Source of the DNA: Sorangium cellulosum So0157-2
GTDB lineage: Bacteria > Myxococcota_A > Polyangia > Polyangiales > Polyangiaceae
Length of the DNA stretch: 64,000 nt
Assembly (NCBI RefSeq): GCF_000418325.1
Contig: NC_021658.1
Location: 12,628,501 to 12,692,500 of the forward strand
Direction of reading: 5' to 3'
Position numbers and translations under genes: made by a program. The notes under the pieces were generated by a model. It saw nothing but the letters and a program-made list of their open reading frames with translations. It was not told the DNA's origin and made no database searches. Every line of letters begins with the position of its first letter. The stretch's first letter is position 1. Positions 1-8,524 of this stretch are shown here, in pieces.

Positions 1-486
1 CTCGGCCTGGTGGGCCACACGGCGCTGGCCGCGCTGGGGCTCGGCTCCATCCTCATGGCGTCTGCCACCGTGTTTCTGATCCTCAAGCTCGTCGGCGCTG
101 CGTACCTCGTCTATCTCGGCGTACGCCTCCTGCGCACGCGCGCTGCCGCGCTCGATCTCTTGGAGGCGAGGCCGTCGAGCCTGGCCAGGCTGTTCGCCGA
201 GGGCGCGCTGTCCAACCTGTCCAATCCCAAGGTGACGATCTTCTATCTCGCCTTTCTCCCCCAGTTCGTCCCTGGCGATGCCGAGCACCCGACCTTGCTC
301 ATCAGCGGGCTCGGGGTGGCGTTCTCGCTGCTCACCTTCCTGGTAAAGGGGCTGGTCGGCTACTTCGCCGGCGCCCTGTCCGCGTGGCTGCGCGCGCGTC
401 CGAGGGCCCTCACCGGCGTCTACCGGACGAGCGGCGCGATGATGGTCGGCATGGGCGTCAAGCTCGCCTTCGAGCGGCGCACCTGA
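1..486 (+). CDS. LysE/RhtB family amino-acid exporter, 5' end outside window
   Basis: The visible 161 codons match the C-terminal three quarters of the LysE/RhtB translocator family, small inner-membrane proteins of about 205 residues that export amino acids or similar metabolites. Three long hydrophobic stretches are visible, and the family-typical loop LSNLSNPKVTIFYLAFLPQF lies between two of them. Reading is open back to base 1, so the true start lies upstream; the GTG at 10 is internal. The protein ends with the usual small C-terminal helix. The family is sure from the NPK and FLPQF motifs; the substrate cannot be read from the sequence. Confidence 0.9.
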   Translation, partial: LGLVGHTALAALGLGSILMASATVFLILKLVGAAYLVYLGVRLLRTRAAALDLLEARPSSLARLFAEGALSNLSNPKVTIFYLAFLPQFVPGDAEHPTLLISGLGVAFSLLTFLVKGLVGYFAGALSAWLRARPRALTGVYRTSGAMMVGMGVKLAFERRT

Positions 487-597
487 GCGCCTCGCGCTCC
501 CGGGAGCAGATCGAGCACGAAGCTTCCGAGCGCATCCTCGACCTCCGCGCGTGTCGTTCTCTCCCCACCCCGTTCTGCGGTAGCCTCTCCCTCGCCC

Positions 598-1683
598 ATG
601 AGCGACCTCCGCCAGCCCGCCGAGACCAAGTACGCGCACGAGCTCGCCGCCCTCGCCGCCGAGGACACCGCGCCGAGGCCGCCCGGGTGGCGCCTCTCGC
701 CGAAGGCCGTGGAGATCTACATCCTCGGGAGCGACAAGCCCGTCGGCGGCGTCGCGATCACCCCCAAGTACATCGGCGACCGCGCCCTCGTGCAGGTCGC
801 CCTCGCGACGCTCGCCTCCGACCGCGCCCTCATGCTGGTCGGCGAGCCGGGCACCGCGAAGAGCTGGCTCTCCGAGCACCTGTCGGCGGCCATCAGCGGG
901 ACGAGCGCGCTCGTCGTCCAGGGGACCGCAGGCACCAGCGAGGAGCACGTCAAATACGGCTGGAACTACGCGCTGCTCCTCGCCGAAGGGCCGTCGCAGA
1001 AGGCGCTCGTGCCCTCGCCCATCCTCCGCGCCATGCGCGACGGACGGTTCGCGCGCTTCGAGGAGATCACCCGCACCTCGTCCGAGATCCAGGACGCGCT
1101 GATCTCCATCCTGTCCGAGAAGCAGATCGCCGTGCCGGAGCTCGACCAGGTGATCCCCGCCCAGCGCGGCTTCAACCTCATCGCCACCGCGAACACCCGC
1201 GACCGCGGCGTCAACGAGATGAGCGCCGCCCTCAAGCGCCGCTTCAACTTCATCACCGTCCCGGTCGTCGACGACCTCGAGCAGGAGATCCGCATCGTAC
1301 AGAAGCGCGAGGCCGAGCTCCGCGGCGACTACCAGGTCGGCGTCGAGCCGCCGGCCGAGCTCGCGAAGCTGCTCGTGACGCTGTTCCAGGAGCTCCGCGC
1401 CGGCGTCACCAAGGACGGCAAGACCAAGGTGAAGACGCCAGGGTCCGTCCTGTCGACCGCCGAGGCCATCAGCGTGCTCTTCAACAGCGGCATCCTCGCG
1501 CAGCACTTCGGCACCGGGAAGGTGACCGCCGACGACCTGTCCCGCTCGCTGCTCGGCGCCGTGAGCAAGGAGGGCGGCGACGACCTCAAGGCGGTGCGCG
1601 AGTACTGCGAGACCGTCGCCAAGGGGCGCACCGGGCTCTGGAAGGAGTTCTACGCCGCCGCCAAGAAGCGCCTCGCGCCCTGA
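598..1683 (+). CDS. MoxR-type AAA+ ATPase, YehL-like
   Basis: A 361-residue AAA+ ATPase. The Walker A loop is GEPGTAKS at residues 82-89, the Walker B-like segment is ARFEEI at about 152-157, and ATANTRDRGVNEMS marks the sensor 1 region. The N-terminal part (KYIGDRALVQVALATL) and the run QGTAGTSEEHVKYGWNYALL strongly resemble E. coli YehL. MoxR ATPases act with VWA proteins as chaperone-like remodelling pairs in the cytoplasm; the target of this one is unknown. It is followed after 10 bp by the DUF5682 gene, whose AAGGAG ribosome site overlaps this stop codon, so the two are almost certainly co-transcribed. The matching VWA and SWIM partners lie at 18.5 and 30.5 kb. Confidence 0.93.
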   Translation: MSDLRQPAETKYAHELAALAAEDTAPRPPGWRLSPKAVEIYILGSDKPVGGVAITPKYIGDRALVQVALATLASDRALMLVGEPGTAKSWLSEHLSAAISGTSALVVQGTAGTSEEHVKYGWNYALLLAEGPSQKALVPSPILRAMRDGRFARFEEITRTSSEIQDALISILSEKQIAVPELDQVIPAQRGFNLIATANTRDRGVNEMSAALKRRFNFITVPVVDDLEQEIRIVQKREAELRGDYQVGVEPPAELAKLLVTLFQELRAGVTKDGKTKVKTPGSVLSTAEAISVLFNSGILAQHFGTGKVTADDLSRSLLGAVSKEGGDDLKAVREYCETVAKGRTGLWKEFYAAAKKRLAP

Positions 1684-1693
1684 AGGAGCCCCG

Positions 1694-4129
1694 ATGGACC
1701 TGGCCCGGCTCGCCGCCGTCCACCTCTTCCCGGTGCGCCACCACTCGCCGCGCTCCAGCGCGACGCTGCGCGCCTACCTCGACGAGGTGCGCCCGAAGGC
1801 GATCTTCGTCGAGGGCCCGAGCGACGCGACGCCGCTCCTCGAGGCGCTCGTCGACCCGAAGACCGTCCCGCCGGTCGCGATCCTGGGCTACCGCACCGAC
1901 GGGACGCCCGCGTCGTCGCTGTGGCCGTTCGCCGCCTACTCGCCCGAGTACGTCGCGGTGAAGTGGGCCTTCGAGCACGGCGTGCGCGTCGAGCTGATCG
2001 ACGTCCCCGTCGGCATGACGCTCGCGCCGTTCGAGGGCGCCATGGTCGGCCACGACGACGTCGAGGACCCCGGCGGTCACGAGCGGGAGAGCGACGCGGT
2101 GGGCGGAGGGCGCGCGGACGACGGCGGCGGCGGCGAAGAGGACGGCGAGGACGGCGAGGACGGCGAGGACGGCGAGGATGCGCCGGCGTCCGCGGAAGGG
2201 GCGCAGGAGAGCATCTACGAGGCGTGCGCGCGGGCCCGGGGCTTCCGCTCGTTCGAGGAGTTCTGGGAGGCCTCGTTCGAGGCGCCCCGCTACGACCCGA
2301 GGTCGTTCCGCGAGGCGCTCCTCGCGTATGCGGACCTCGCGCGCAGCGACGGGGACCGACTGGTCCACCGGGCGCGCGACGCGTACATGGCGCGGTGCCT
2401 GCTCGAGCGCATGGGGCCGGACCTCGCCCCGCACGAGGTCGCGGCCGTGCTCGGCGCGGCACACGCGGCGGCGTTCGCGGCGCGCGACGTCGATCCCGCG
2501 CTGGAGGCGCGGCTGCCAGCGCCGGTGCCGTGCGCCGTGACGCTCATCCCCTTCAGCTTCCCGCGGCTGTCCGAGCAGCTCGGCTACGGCGCGGGCAACC
2601 GGGCGCCGCAGTACTACCAGCGCGCGCACGACGCGGGCGGCGACTTCCGGCGCGCGACGCTCGAGGTGCTGATCGACTTCACCGAGCACCTCCGCCTCCG
2701 CGGCTTCATGGCCTCGCTCGCCGACACGATCGAGGCGTTCCGCCTCGCGGTCACGCTCGCCGAGCTCCGCGGCAAGGCGGAGCCGGGCCTCGACGAGGTG
2801 CGCGAGGCGACCATCGCGACGATGTGCCGCGGCGACGCGACGCACGTGGACGGATTTCTGTGGCCGGCGGTCATCGGGCGCAACGTGGGTCGCGTCGGCG
2901 GCGGCATCGGGAAGAACTCGCTCCAGGAGGAGTTCTGGCGCGAGGTGCGCGAGCGCAGGCTCCCCGCCACGGACGCGCCCGAGTCGTTCCGGCTGTCGCT
3001 CACCAACCAGGTTGAGGTCGGCACGAGCGTGCTCCTGCACCGGCTCCGCATCGCCAAGATTCCCTACGCGGCCTACGCGGGGGCGCGGCGCGCCGGCGGC
3101 GGGGCGAGGCGGCGCGGCGGCCCGGCAACCCAGGAGACGCCGCCCGACGAGCTGCTCGGGCAGCTCAGCGAGACGTGGGAGGCGCAGTGGACGCCGGCCA
3201 CCGACGTTGCGCTGGTCGAGAAGATCGTGCTCGGCGACACGCTAGAGCAGGTGGCGACGCGGCTGCTCGAGGAGGACCTCGCGGCGTGCCACACGACCGG
3301 CGAGGCCGCCGACGTGCTGCTGAACGGGGTGCTGGCGTCGAGCGCCCGCGCGGTGGCCACGGCGCTGAGGGCGTGCGACCAGTTCGCCGCGGGCGACAGC
3401 GATCTGCCGTCGCTCGCCCGGGCGTGCCGCGCCTTCGCGGGGCTCGCGTCGTTCGGGTCGTCCCGGTCGCTGTCGTCGATCGGCGACGGGGTGATCGCGC
3501 CGATGCTCGAGAAGACGTTCGCTCGCGCGGTGCTGCGCGTGCAGGGGGGCTGCACGGGCAGCGACGAGGCGGTCGCCACGGCCAAGGAGGCGCTGCGCAC
3601 GCTGCACGACGTGGCGCTGTCGCAGCCGATCGTCGACCGCGCGGCGTGGCTCGCCGCGGCGCGGGGGCTCGTGGACAGCGACGCGGTGAACCCGACGGCG
3701 TCCGGCTTCGCCTGCGGGCTGCTCTACCTGGCGCAGGCGATCGACGATGCGGAGGTGGCGAGGGTGGTCGGCCTCCGGCTCGGGGGCGCGGCTCCGCCCG
3801 AGCCGGCGGCGTCGTTCCTGGCCGGCTTCCTCGAGGTGAACGCGCTCGTCCTCGTCAAGAGCCGGACCGTGGTTGAGGCGCTCGACGCCTTCCTCGGGGG
3901 GATCGCGCCGGAGCGCTTCAAAGACACGTTGCCGATCCTGCGGCGCGCGTTCGCGACGCTCGGCGCGACCGAGCGGCGGTATCTGCTCGAGAACGTGCTC
4001 GCGGCGCGCAAGCTCGGAGACAAGGCGCGGGCCGCGCAGGCCGTGCTCCTGGAGAAGGACCGCGAGAAGCTGAAGGAGATGAGCGAGGACCTCTCCCAGG
4101 CGATGGACGAACTGGACGACCTGCTCTGA
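1694..4129 (+). CDS. DUF5682 family protein, YehM-like partner of the MoxR ATPase
   Basis: An 811-residue soluble protein. It opens with the family signature LFPVRHHSPRSS (residues 11-22) followed by an EGPSDATPLLEAL segment, both typical of DUF5682 (E. coli YehM family). Residues about 137-163 are an acidic low-complexity insert built from GED repeats, encoded by a 9-bp tandem repeat, which probably forms a flexible linker. The rest is helical and contains no recognised catalytic motif. AAGGAG at 1683-1688 sits 5 bases before the ATG and fixes the start. The function is unknown; always being next to MoxR/VWA genes in other genomes suggests a substrate or scaffold for that pair. Confidence 0.88.
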   Translation: MDLARLAAVHLFPVRHHSPRSSATLRAYLDEVRPKAIFVEGPSDATPLLEALVDPKTVPPVAILGYRTDGTPASSLWPFAAYSPEYVAVKWAFEHGVRVELIDVPVGMTLAPFEGAMVGHDDVEDPGGHERESDAVGGGRADDGGGGEEDGEDGEDGEDGEDAPASAEGAQESIYEACARARGFRSFEEFWEASFEAPRYDPRSFREALLAYADLARSDGDRLVHRARDAYMARCLLERMGPDLAPHEVAAVLGAAHAAAFAARDVDPALEARLPAPVPCAVTLIPFSFPRLSEQLGYGAGNRAPQYYQRAHDAGGDFRRATLEVLIDFTEHLRLRGFMASLADTIEAFRLAVTLAELRGKAEPGLDEVREATIATMCRGDATHVDGFLWPAVIGRNVGRVGGGIGKNSLQEEFWREVRERRLPATDAPESFRLSLTNQVEVGTSVLLHRLRIAKIPYAAYAGARRAGGGARRRGGPATQETPPDELLGQLSETWEAQWTPATDVALVEKIVLGDTLEQVATRLLEEDLAACHTTGEAADVLLNGVLASSARAVATALRACDQFAAGDSDLPSLARACRAFAGLASFGSSRSLSSIGDGVIAPMLEKTFARAVLRVQGGCTGSDEAVATAKEALRTLHDVALSQPIVDRAAWLAAARGLVDSDAVNPTASGFACGLLYLAQAIDDAEVARVVGLRLGGAAPPEPAASFLAGFLEVNALVLVKSRTVVEALDAFLGGIAPERFKDTLPILRRAFATLGATERRYLLENVLAARKLGDKARAAQAVLLEKDREKLKEMSEDLSQAMDELDDLL
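2141..2176 (+). repeat. 9-bp in-frame tandem repeat (acidic linker)
   Basis: Four perfect copies of gacggcgag encode the GED repeats inside the DUF5682 protein. Copy-number change would alter linker length in steps of three residues without breaking the frame. Confidence 0.85.
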
Positions 4130-4203
4130 CGGAGGGCGGCTGACCGCGCCCGGCACTACCGCGGCAGGCCGGCCGGCCACACTGCCGGACGTGGGCTCGA
4201 TCG

Positions 4204-4365
4204 GCTCACTCCTCCTGGCCGGAGCGGGGTGACCTGACCGGCGGCGGCGACCACCACCCACCTGCGGACCCGGGTTGGTCGGTCGTCGACCCGACCCGGG
4301 TTGCGGGTTGCCGATGCGGCTTGCTCCAGTCCGCGGGCTGCCGGGCAACGACCCAGATTGACCTG
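4204..4365. repeat. Left REP-like repeats flanking the transposase
   Basis: The gene-free stretch 4130-4609 holds short repeats. gacccgggttgg occurs at 4267-4278 and gacccgacccgggttg at 4288-4303, with a weaker copy near 4350. They are close inverse complements (14 of 16 bases) of the unit repeated on the other side of the transposase at 5774-5859. The 19-bp word gctcactcctcctggccgg at 4204-4222 recurs exactly at 5921-5939. I see no gene in 4130-4609; the open frames there lack homology and a ribosome site. Confidence 0.7.
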
Positions 4366-4609
4366 GTGAGCGAGACGCGGCGGCCGGCAAAGAACCGTCT
4401 CGTGCCATCGACCTGAGGCTTCGACAGCCCGGCATGGACGCCGCTTCGCGTCCGCTTGGCCCGGCACGGCATTTGCGCGCAAGGCGCGTGATGCAGCGCA
4501 GAGCATCCGCCGGCCGCTCCCGCCTCACCGACACGGGCATATCCGCCCCACAGCGCGTCAAGGCAACGCCGTCCCTGCCCGAGTCGCTGTCGCGCTCCCG
4601 CTCGCCGTT

Positions 4610-5530
4610 CTACGCTGCAAGCGTCGCGTCGTTCACCCTGGCACCGTGGAACGTGCGCATCCACCACGTCCCCACCGGGAATACGGCGTTGCGCACGCCA
4701 GCACACCACTGTTTAAGCGCCGTGCGATAGGATATGCGAAACGCACATACGGCGGCCTTAGCGGTTCGCCAAGCGTCGCCCTGGTTGCGGCCCACGGCGA
4801 ACGTTGGATTGCGTGCACCGAGCTCCTCGCGGCTCGTGGCTCGCTCGTACGGGGAGATCTCGCTGGCTCGCTCGGCGCCCGAAAAGCGGCGGCCTTGTTG
4901 CTCCGCCTCTGCATGGGCCTGAGCTTCCTGGCGCTCGAGCTCGGCCGCGACCTGCAGGCGAAAGGCCTCCGCGTTCTCCTGCTCGATGGTAGGCGGCAGC
5001 GCGAGCGAGAGTGTCGCTTGCTCGACCCACTGCGGATTCTTTGGATTGAGATATGCGGACGGGCGCAGCGCGTGCAGCACTCCACGACCGAGGTCACCCA
5101 CATCCACCTTGACGCCCGGCCATTCGCGCGCGTGCCGAACCAGGCCAGCAGCCACAGGGTTCGCGAGCACGTAGGCGATCTTCTCTACCACCGCCGCCTG
5201 CGTCACGAGCTGTACCACGCTCGTGGCCTCATGGTCCCATACTGGCCCTTCCCATTGCCGCAGCACCTTGGTACCCAATGCGATCAGGCGATGGTAAAAT
5301 TGCAAGAAGCGCGGCAGCACGCCCTGCACATCGGTCACGACCAAGTGCAGATGTGTTGACATCGCGCAAAGGGCATGAACCTCGATGCCGTAGCGGCGAG
5401 CCGATACAGCGAGGGCGTAGACTAACAGCTGGTTGATGGCCGCATCGGGGCGCAAGAGGAAGTGCCGACGCATGACCCGGCGGGTGAGTAGGTAGGTTGC
5501 ACCTGGAGCGATTTGGCGAGGCTGGCTCAT
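4610..5530 (-). mobile_element. REP-associated tyrosine transposase (RAYT, Y1/HUH family)
   Basis: A 306-residue protein of the IS200-like Y1 transposase superfamily, RAYT type. The metal-binding HUH motif is HLHLVV (His60 and His62), and the catalytic tyrosine is probably Tyr120 in the family motif Y-V-L-A-N-P-V-A-A-G. These enzymes nick single-stranded hairpin DNA and are thought to move or maintain REP elements rather than themselves. The start is the second in-frame ATG (5530); an earlier ATG at 5560 adds ten residues not expected in the family. The C-terminal 150 residues, rich in Glu and Ala, are not recognised. Base composition is less GC-rich than neighbouring genes. It stands alone, flanked by inverted REP-like arrays, as expected for a RAYT. 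Confidence 0.88.
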
Positions 5531-5663
5531 GGCCGTGCGCAGATACAAACGCCGCGCCATGAGTCGGCATGAATCATTTCAAGGATTTGCACCGTTGCAT
5601 GGGTGGCGGCAGCGGGTTTCCGCCAGTTTCCGCCACTCTGAGTCGGCGCGCCGCGACATAGCC

Positions 5664-5939
5664 CAACTTACACCCGTAACCCGCGTTGATGATCTGGATC
5701 GGGTCTAACCTGGGTTAGCACCAACCTGGATTCGGATCCCAATCTGAGGGGGCGCCAACCTGGGTAGGGGGCGCCAACCTGGGTCGGGTAGTCACCAACC
5801 TGGGTCGGGTCTGGGGCGGCGCCAACCTGGGTCGGGTCCGACGCCAACCTGGGTCGGGTCCGGCGGCGGCGGAGTCCGGGAGCAGTCGTGCCAACCTGGG
5901 CGACCTGGGCGCGTAGTCCAGCTCACTCCTCCTGGCCGG
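5664..5939. repeat. Right REP-like tandem repeats
   Basis: Four exact copies of the 16-mer ccaacctgggtcgggt lie at 5774-5789, 5795-5810, 5822-5837 and 5844-5859, with degenerate copies near 5706, 5721, 5754 and 5891. Spacers vary from 5 to 11 bases, so this is neither a CRISPR nor a strict tandem array. The unit is inverted relative to the repeats left of the transposase. The array fills the gap between the transposase and the end of the lipoprotein gene, and the 19-bp word shared with 4204-4222 overlaps that gene's stop codon. Confidence 0.8.
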
Positions 5940-6879
5940 CCTGCGACCATCCACCTAGCCTTACCCCCGGCGTCCGCTCCAGAAACGCCCGCACATCCGG
6001 CGGCGGCGACGCCCACGCCGCGAGGCGCGCCGGCGTCCGCTCGACCGGCACCACCGCCGAGCGCGAGTACGAGCTCCACGCCCCGTCGCTGCACGCGTAG
6101 CACGCGGACCGCGCGAGCTGCGCCGTCAACCGGAGCGCCCCCCGCTCATCGTAGGCTGGCGCGATCCGCACGAGCTCCGGCGCATCCCGCTCCTGCCCCG
6201 TGGCCTCTGCGCCGTCCTCGCCGTCGTCGAGCAGCGCCTCGGCCGCGCTCTGCAACCCGGTCACGCCGCGCACCTCGGCCAGCAGATCGACGGCCCCGCG
6301 CCGCTCGGCGTCCCACGCCACGAACGCCGCGCCCTCGAAGCCGTGCGCCCCGCACAGGTCCGTGTACGTCCGCTCCTCGATGAACAGGTACGGCCCCACG
6401 CTCCCGATCAGCGCGGCCGTGTGGTGGATCTCGTTGCTCTCGTCCCCATCGGGCGGCGAGAGCACCTCCTGGCGCTCGCCCTTCCCGCGGAGCACGAGCG
6501 CCGCGCGGGTCGCCGTGCCCTCGCCCGGCTCGCGCATCCCCCCCAGCCCCATCTCGCAGGCGGACGTCGCCACCTGCTCCTCGCGCGTTTCCCAGCGCCA
6601 CTCCCCTCGCCGGGTCGCCACGACGATCCCGGGCTCCTCGCGGCTCACCGCGCCGCCCTCCGCGAGATGCCACGTCCGCGGCGCTCCGTCGCCTACGCTG
6701 CCCCAGACCAGGACGACCCCGCCGGGCGCCGCGTTCCCGGCCGCCTGGGCTTCGGTCGTGCGCTGCGCAGGCGCGACCGGGATCTCGAGGGGAACGGGAG
6801 ATGCGGGCTGCGACCGGGCGGCACAGCCGGAAGTCAGCGTCAGCAGGGCGATCAGCGCAGCGGCTCGGATGCACGGCAT
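5923..6879 (-). CDS. Lipoprotein of unknown function
   Basis: A 318-residue predicted lipoprotein. From the ATG at 6879 it begins MPCIRAAALIALLTLTSGC, a short basic N-region, a hydrophobic core and a good lipobox (LTSGC), so it should be acylated and held in the inner or outer membrane. A longer open frame reaches 6948, but its 23 extra residues would spoil the signal peptide. The mature part contains an acidic stretch with DDGEDGAEATG and no recognised domain. The last residues (AGQEE) and the stop lie within a 19-bp word duplicated at 4204, so the gene end marks the edge of the REP/transposase segment. No clear ribosome site is seen. Confidence 0.65.
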   Translation of the reverse strand: MPCIRAAALIALLTLTSGCAARSQPASPVPLEIPVAPAQRTTEAQAAGNAAPGGVVLVWGSVGDGAPRTWHLAEGGAVSREEPGIVVATRRGEWRWETREEQVATSACEMGLGGMREPGEGTATRAALVLRGKGERQEVLSPPDGDESNEIHHTAALIGSVGPYLFIEERTYTDLCGAHGFEGAAFVAWDAERRGAVDLLAEVRGVTGLQSAAEALLDDGEDGAEATGQERDAPELVRIAPAYDERGALRLTAQLARSACYACSDGAWSSYSRSAVVPVERTPARLAAWASPPPDVRAFLERTPGVRLGGWSQAGQEE

Positions 6880-7034
6880 GCCGGCCCGGAGGAGCACGGC
6901 GCGTGCCGCAGAGCACGGCCCGGAAAGCCCGCACCGCGCCCGAGGCACGTGTCATCGCAGGCCCACGCCGCGTGGCAGGCCGGCCCCATCGCGCCCCGGC
7001 GCGCACCAGCGCGCGTCGCAGCTCGCGCCGCTCC

Positions 7035-7964
7035 TCACCCGGACGCGCCCGGGCCCTCGACCGGCTCGCAGGCGACGGCCCTCGCCATGGCGTCGCGAAG
7101 CCAGCGGTGCCCTTCATCGCGCTCGGAGCGCTCCGCCCAGACGAGCGTCAGCGCATAGCCCGCGATCTCGACCGGACACGGCCGCACCACCAGGTCGAGC
7201 TTCGACGCCACGGCTCCGGCGACCCGCGCGGACACGGTGAGCAGCAGGTCGGAGCCGGAGATGATGAACGGAGCGACGAGGAAATGCGACACCGTCAGGG
7301 TCACCCGCCGGCGCAGCCCCCGCGCTGCAAGCTCCCGATCGACGACGCCGCGATCCTCTCCATGCGGCGAGACCATCAGGTGCTCACAGGCAGCGTAGCG
7401 CGCCGCCGTGAGCGGCTTCCGGGACGCCGGGTGGCCTCGCCGCATCACGCAGACGAGCCGCTCGGCCGCCAGCAACATGGACCGACACCCGTCGGGCACC
7501 GGCCCGCCCCGCCCCAGCTTGCCGTCGAGCTCGCCGGAGCGCAGGAGCTCCGCAAAATCCGCCGGAATGTTGCGGCACCGCACGTCGACGTGCGGCGCCT
7601 CCGCGGCGAGGAGCCGGGCCAAGGCCGGGAGCACGAGCAGCTCCAGGTTGTCGGTCGCGACGAGCCGGAACGTGCGCCCGGAGCGCCCCGGGTCAAACCG
7701 CTCGGCCGGGCTGAAGACCTGCTCGAGGCGCTCGACGGCCTCCGCCGCTCTCGGCAAAAGGTCCCGCGCTCGCTCGCTCAACGTCATCCGCCTGCCGACC
7801 TGCACGAGCAACGGGTCCCCGAAATGGGCGCGCAGCCGTGAGAGCGCGTGGCTCATCGAGGGCTGCGTCACGCCGACGCGGCGCGCGGCGCGCGTGACGC
7901 TCTTCTCCTGGAGCAGGGCGTGCAAGGCGACGACGAGGTGGGTGTCCACCGACTGCAGGCGCAT
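7035..7964 (-). CDS. LysR-type transcriptional regulator
   Basis: A 309-residue LysR regulator. Residues 1-60 form the winged helix-turn-helix (ALLQEKSVTRAARRVGVTQP followed by SMSHALSRLR), and about 85-300 the type 2 periplasmic-binding-like effector domain. The start is the ATG at 7964, giving the canonical N-terminus with the HTH about 20 residues in; the open frame upstream to 8084 has no family support. It is transcribed away from an ABM monooxygenase gene 155 bp distant, the usual arrangement for a LysR regulator and its target. An 8-bp inverted repeat directly next to its start codon could be its operator. The effector is unknown. Confidence 0.93.
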   Translation of the reverse strand: MRLQSVDTHLVVALHALLQEKSVTRAARRVGVTQPSMSHALSRLRAHFGDPLLVQVGRRMTLSERARDLLPRAAEAVERLEQVFSPAERFDPGRSGRTFRLVATDNLELLVLPALARLLAAEAPHVDVRCRNIPADFAELLRSGELDGKLGRGGPVPDGCRSMLLAAERLVCVMRRGHPASRKPLTAARYAACEHLMVSPHGEDRGVVDRELAARGLRRRVTLTVSHFLVAPFIISGSDLLLTVSARVAGAVASKLDLVVRPCPVEIAGYALTLVWAERSERDEGHRWLRDAMARAVACEPVEGPGASG

Positions 7965-7965
7965 G

Positions 7966-8003
7966 ATCGATGGATAGCACGCCAACCCATAGACCCCATC
8001 GAT
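7966..8003. promoter_or_regulatory. Candidate LysR operator
   Basis: atcgatgg at 7966-7973 and ccatcgat at 7996-8003 form a perfect 8-bp inverted repeat with a 22-base spacer. It lies immediately upstream of the regulator's start codon in the divergent promoter region. Position and symmetry suit autorepression plus control of the monooxygenase gene; binding is inferred. Confidence 0.45.
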
Positions 8004-8119
8004 GAATGGGCGCGCCGACTGTCGATTCGACGGCAGGGCCGCGGCCACGTATCCCTGCTCTCCGGAGCGCGCGCGCCGCCGCACGGAGCGCCCCCGGCCA
8101 CCCCACGCAGGGAGCTGCC

Positions 8120-8440
8120 ATGATCATCGAGTATATTCGTTACGTCATCCCCGCGGACCAAGAGCAGGCGTTCCTGTCCGCGTATCGCGACGCAGCCGCG
8201 GAGCTGCGCGGCTCCGAGCATTGCCTCGACTACGAGATCTCCCGCTGCGTCGAGGATCCGGCGAGCTTCGTCGTCCGCATCCGCTGGGGCTCGCTGGAGG
8301 GCCACCTCCAGGGGTTCCGCAAGGCGGCGTCGTTCCCGTCCTTCTTCGCCAAGGTGAAGCCGTTCTATGAGCGCATCCAGGAGATGAGACACTACGCCTC
8401 GACCGACATCGCCGGCGCGGGGGGCGGCGCCAGCGGCTGA
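8120..8440 (+). CDS. Antibiotic biosynthesis monooxygenase (ABM) domain protein
   Basis: A 106-residue single-domain protein of the ABM/quinol monooxygenase superfamily, a dimeric ferredoxin-like fold that oxidises quinols or polyketides without cofactors, or acts as a small heme or quinone protein. Typical features are the N-terminal strand IIEYIRYVIPADQEQAFLSA, the segment HCLDYEISR, and FVVRIRW on strand 3. The ATG at 8120 is preceded by GGGAG with a 5-base gap. The gene is divergent from the LysR regulator, which probably controls it. The stop codon is the end of the first unit of an 8-bp tandem repeat. The substrate is not predictable. Confidence 0.82.
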   Translation: MIIEYIRYVIPADQEQAFLSAYRDAAAELRGSEHCLDYEISRCVEDPASFVVRIRWGSLEGHLQGFRKAASFPSFFAKVKPFYERIQEMRHYASTDIAGAGGGASG

Positions 8441-8464
8441 GCGGCTGAGCGGCTGAGCGGCTGA
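8433..8464 (+). repeat. 8-bp tandem repeat, four units
   Basis: Four perfect copies of gcggctga begin inside the last codons of the ABM gene; the first unit supplies its TGA stop. Because a stop lies in every unit, copy-number change would not extend the protein. Confidence 0.8.
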
Positions 8465-8524
8465 GCGATCGCGCGCGCGAGGGGAGCCCTCCTGGCCTCG
8501 CGCAGGCCATCGTGCGATGCTCCC

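Noticed and set aside
384..1961. 525-codon plus-strand frame overlapping the MoxR ATPase
   Set aside because: Arg-rich, no domains, and it covers the well-supported ATPase in another frame.
4206..4709. Minus-strand frame overlapping the transposase end
   Set aside because: No homology; its end matches a lipoprotein end only because of the 19-bp duplicated word.
5703..5908. CRISPR array
   Set aside because: Units are 16 bases and the spacers only 5-11 bases and irregular; no cas genes. It fits REP elements.
8433..8464. Phase variation of the ABM gene through the 8-bp repeat
   Set aside because: The first unit already contains the stop, so copy changes lie after the coding region.
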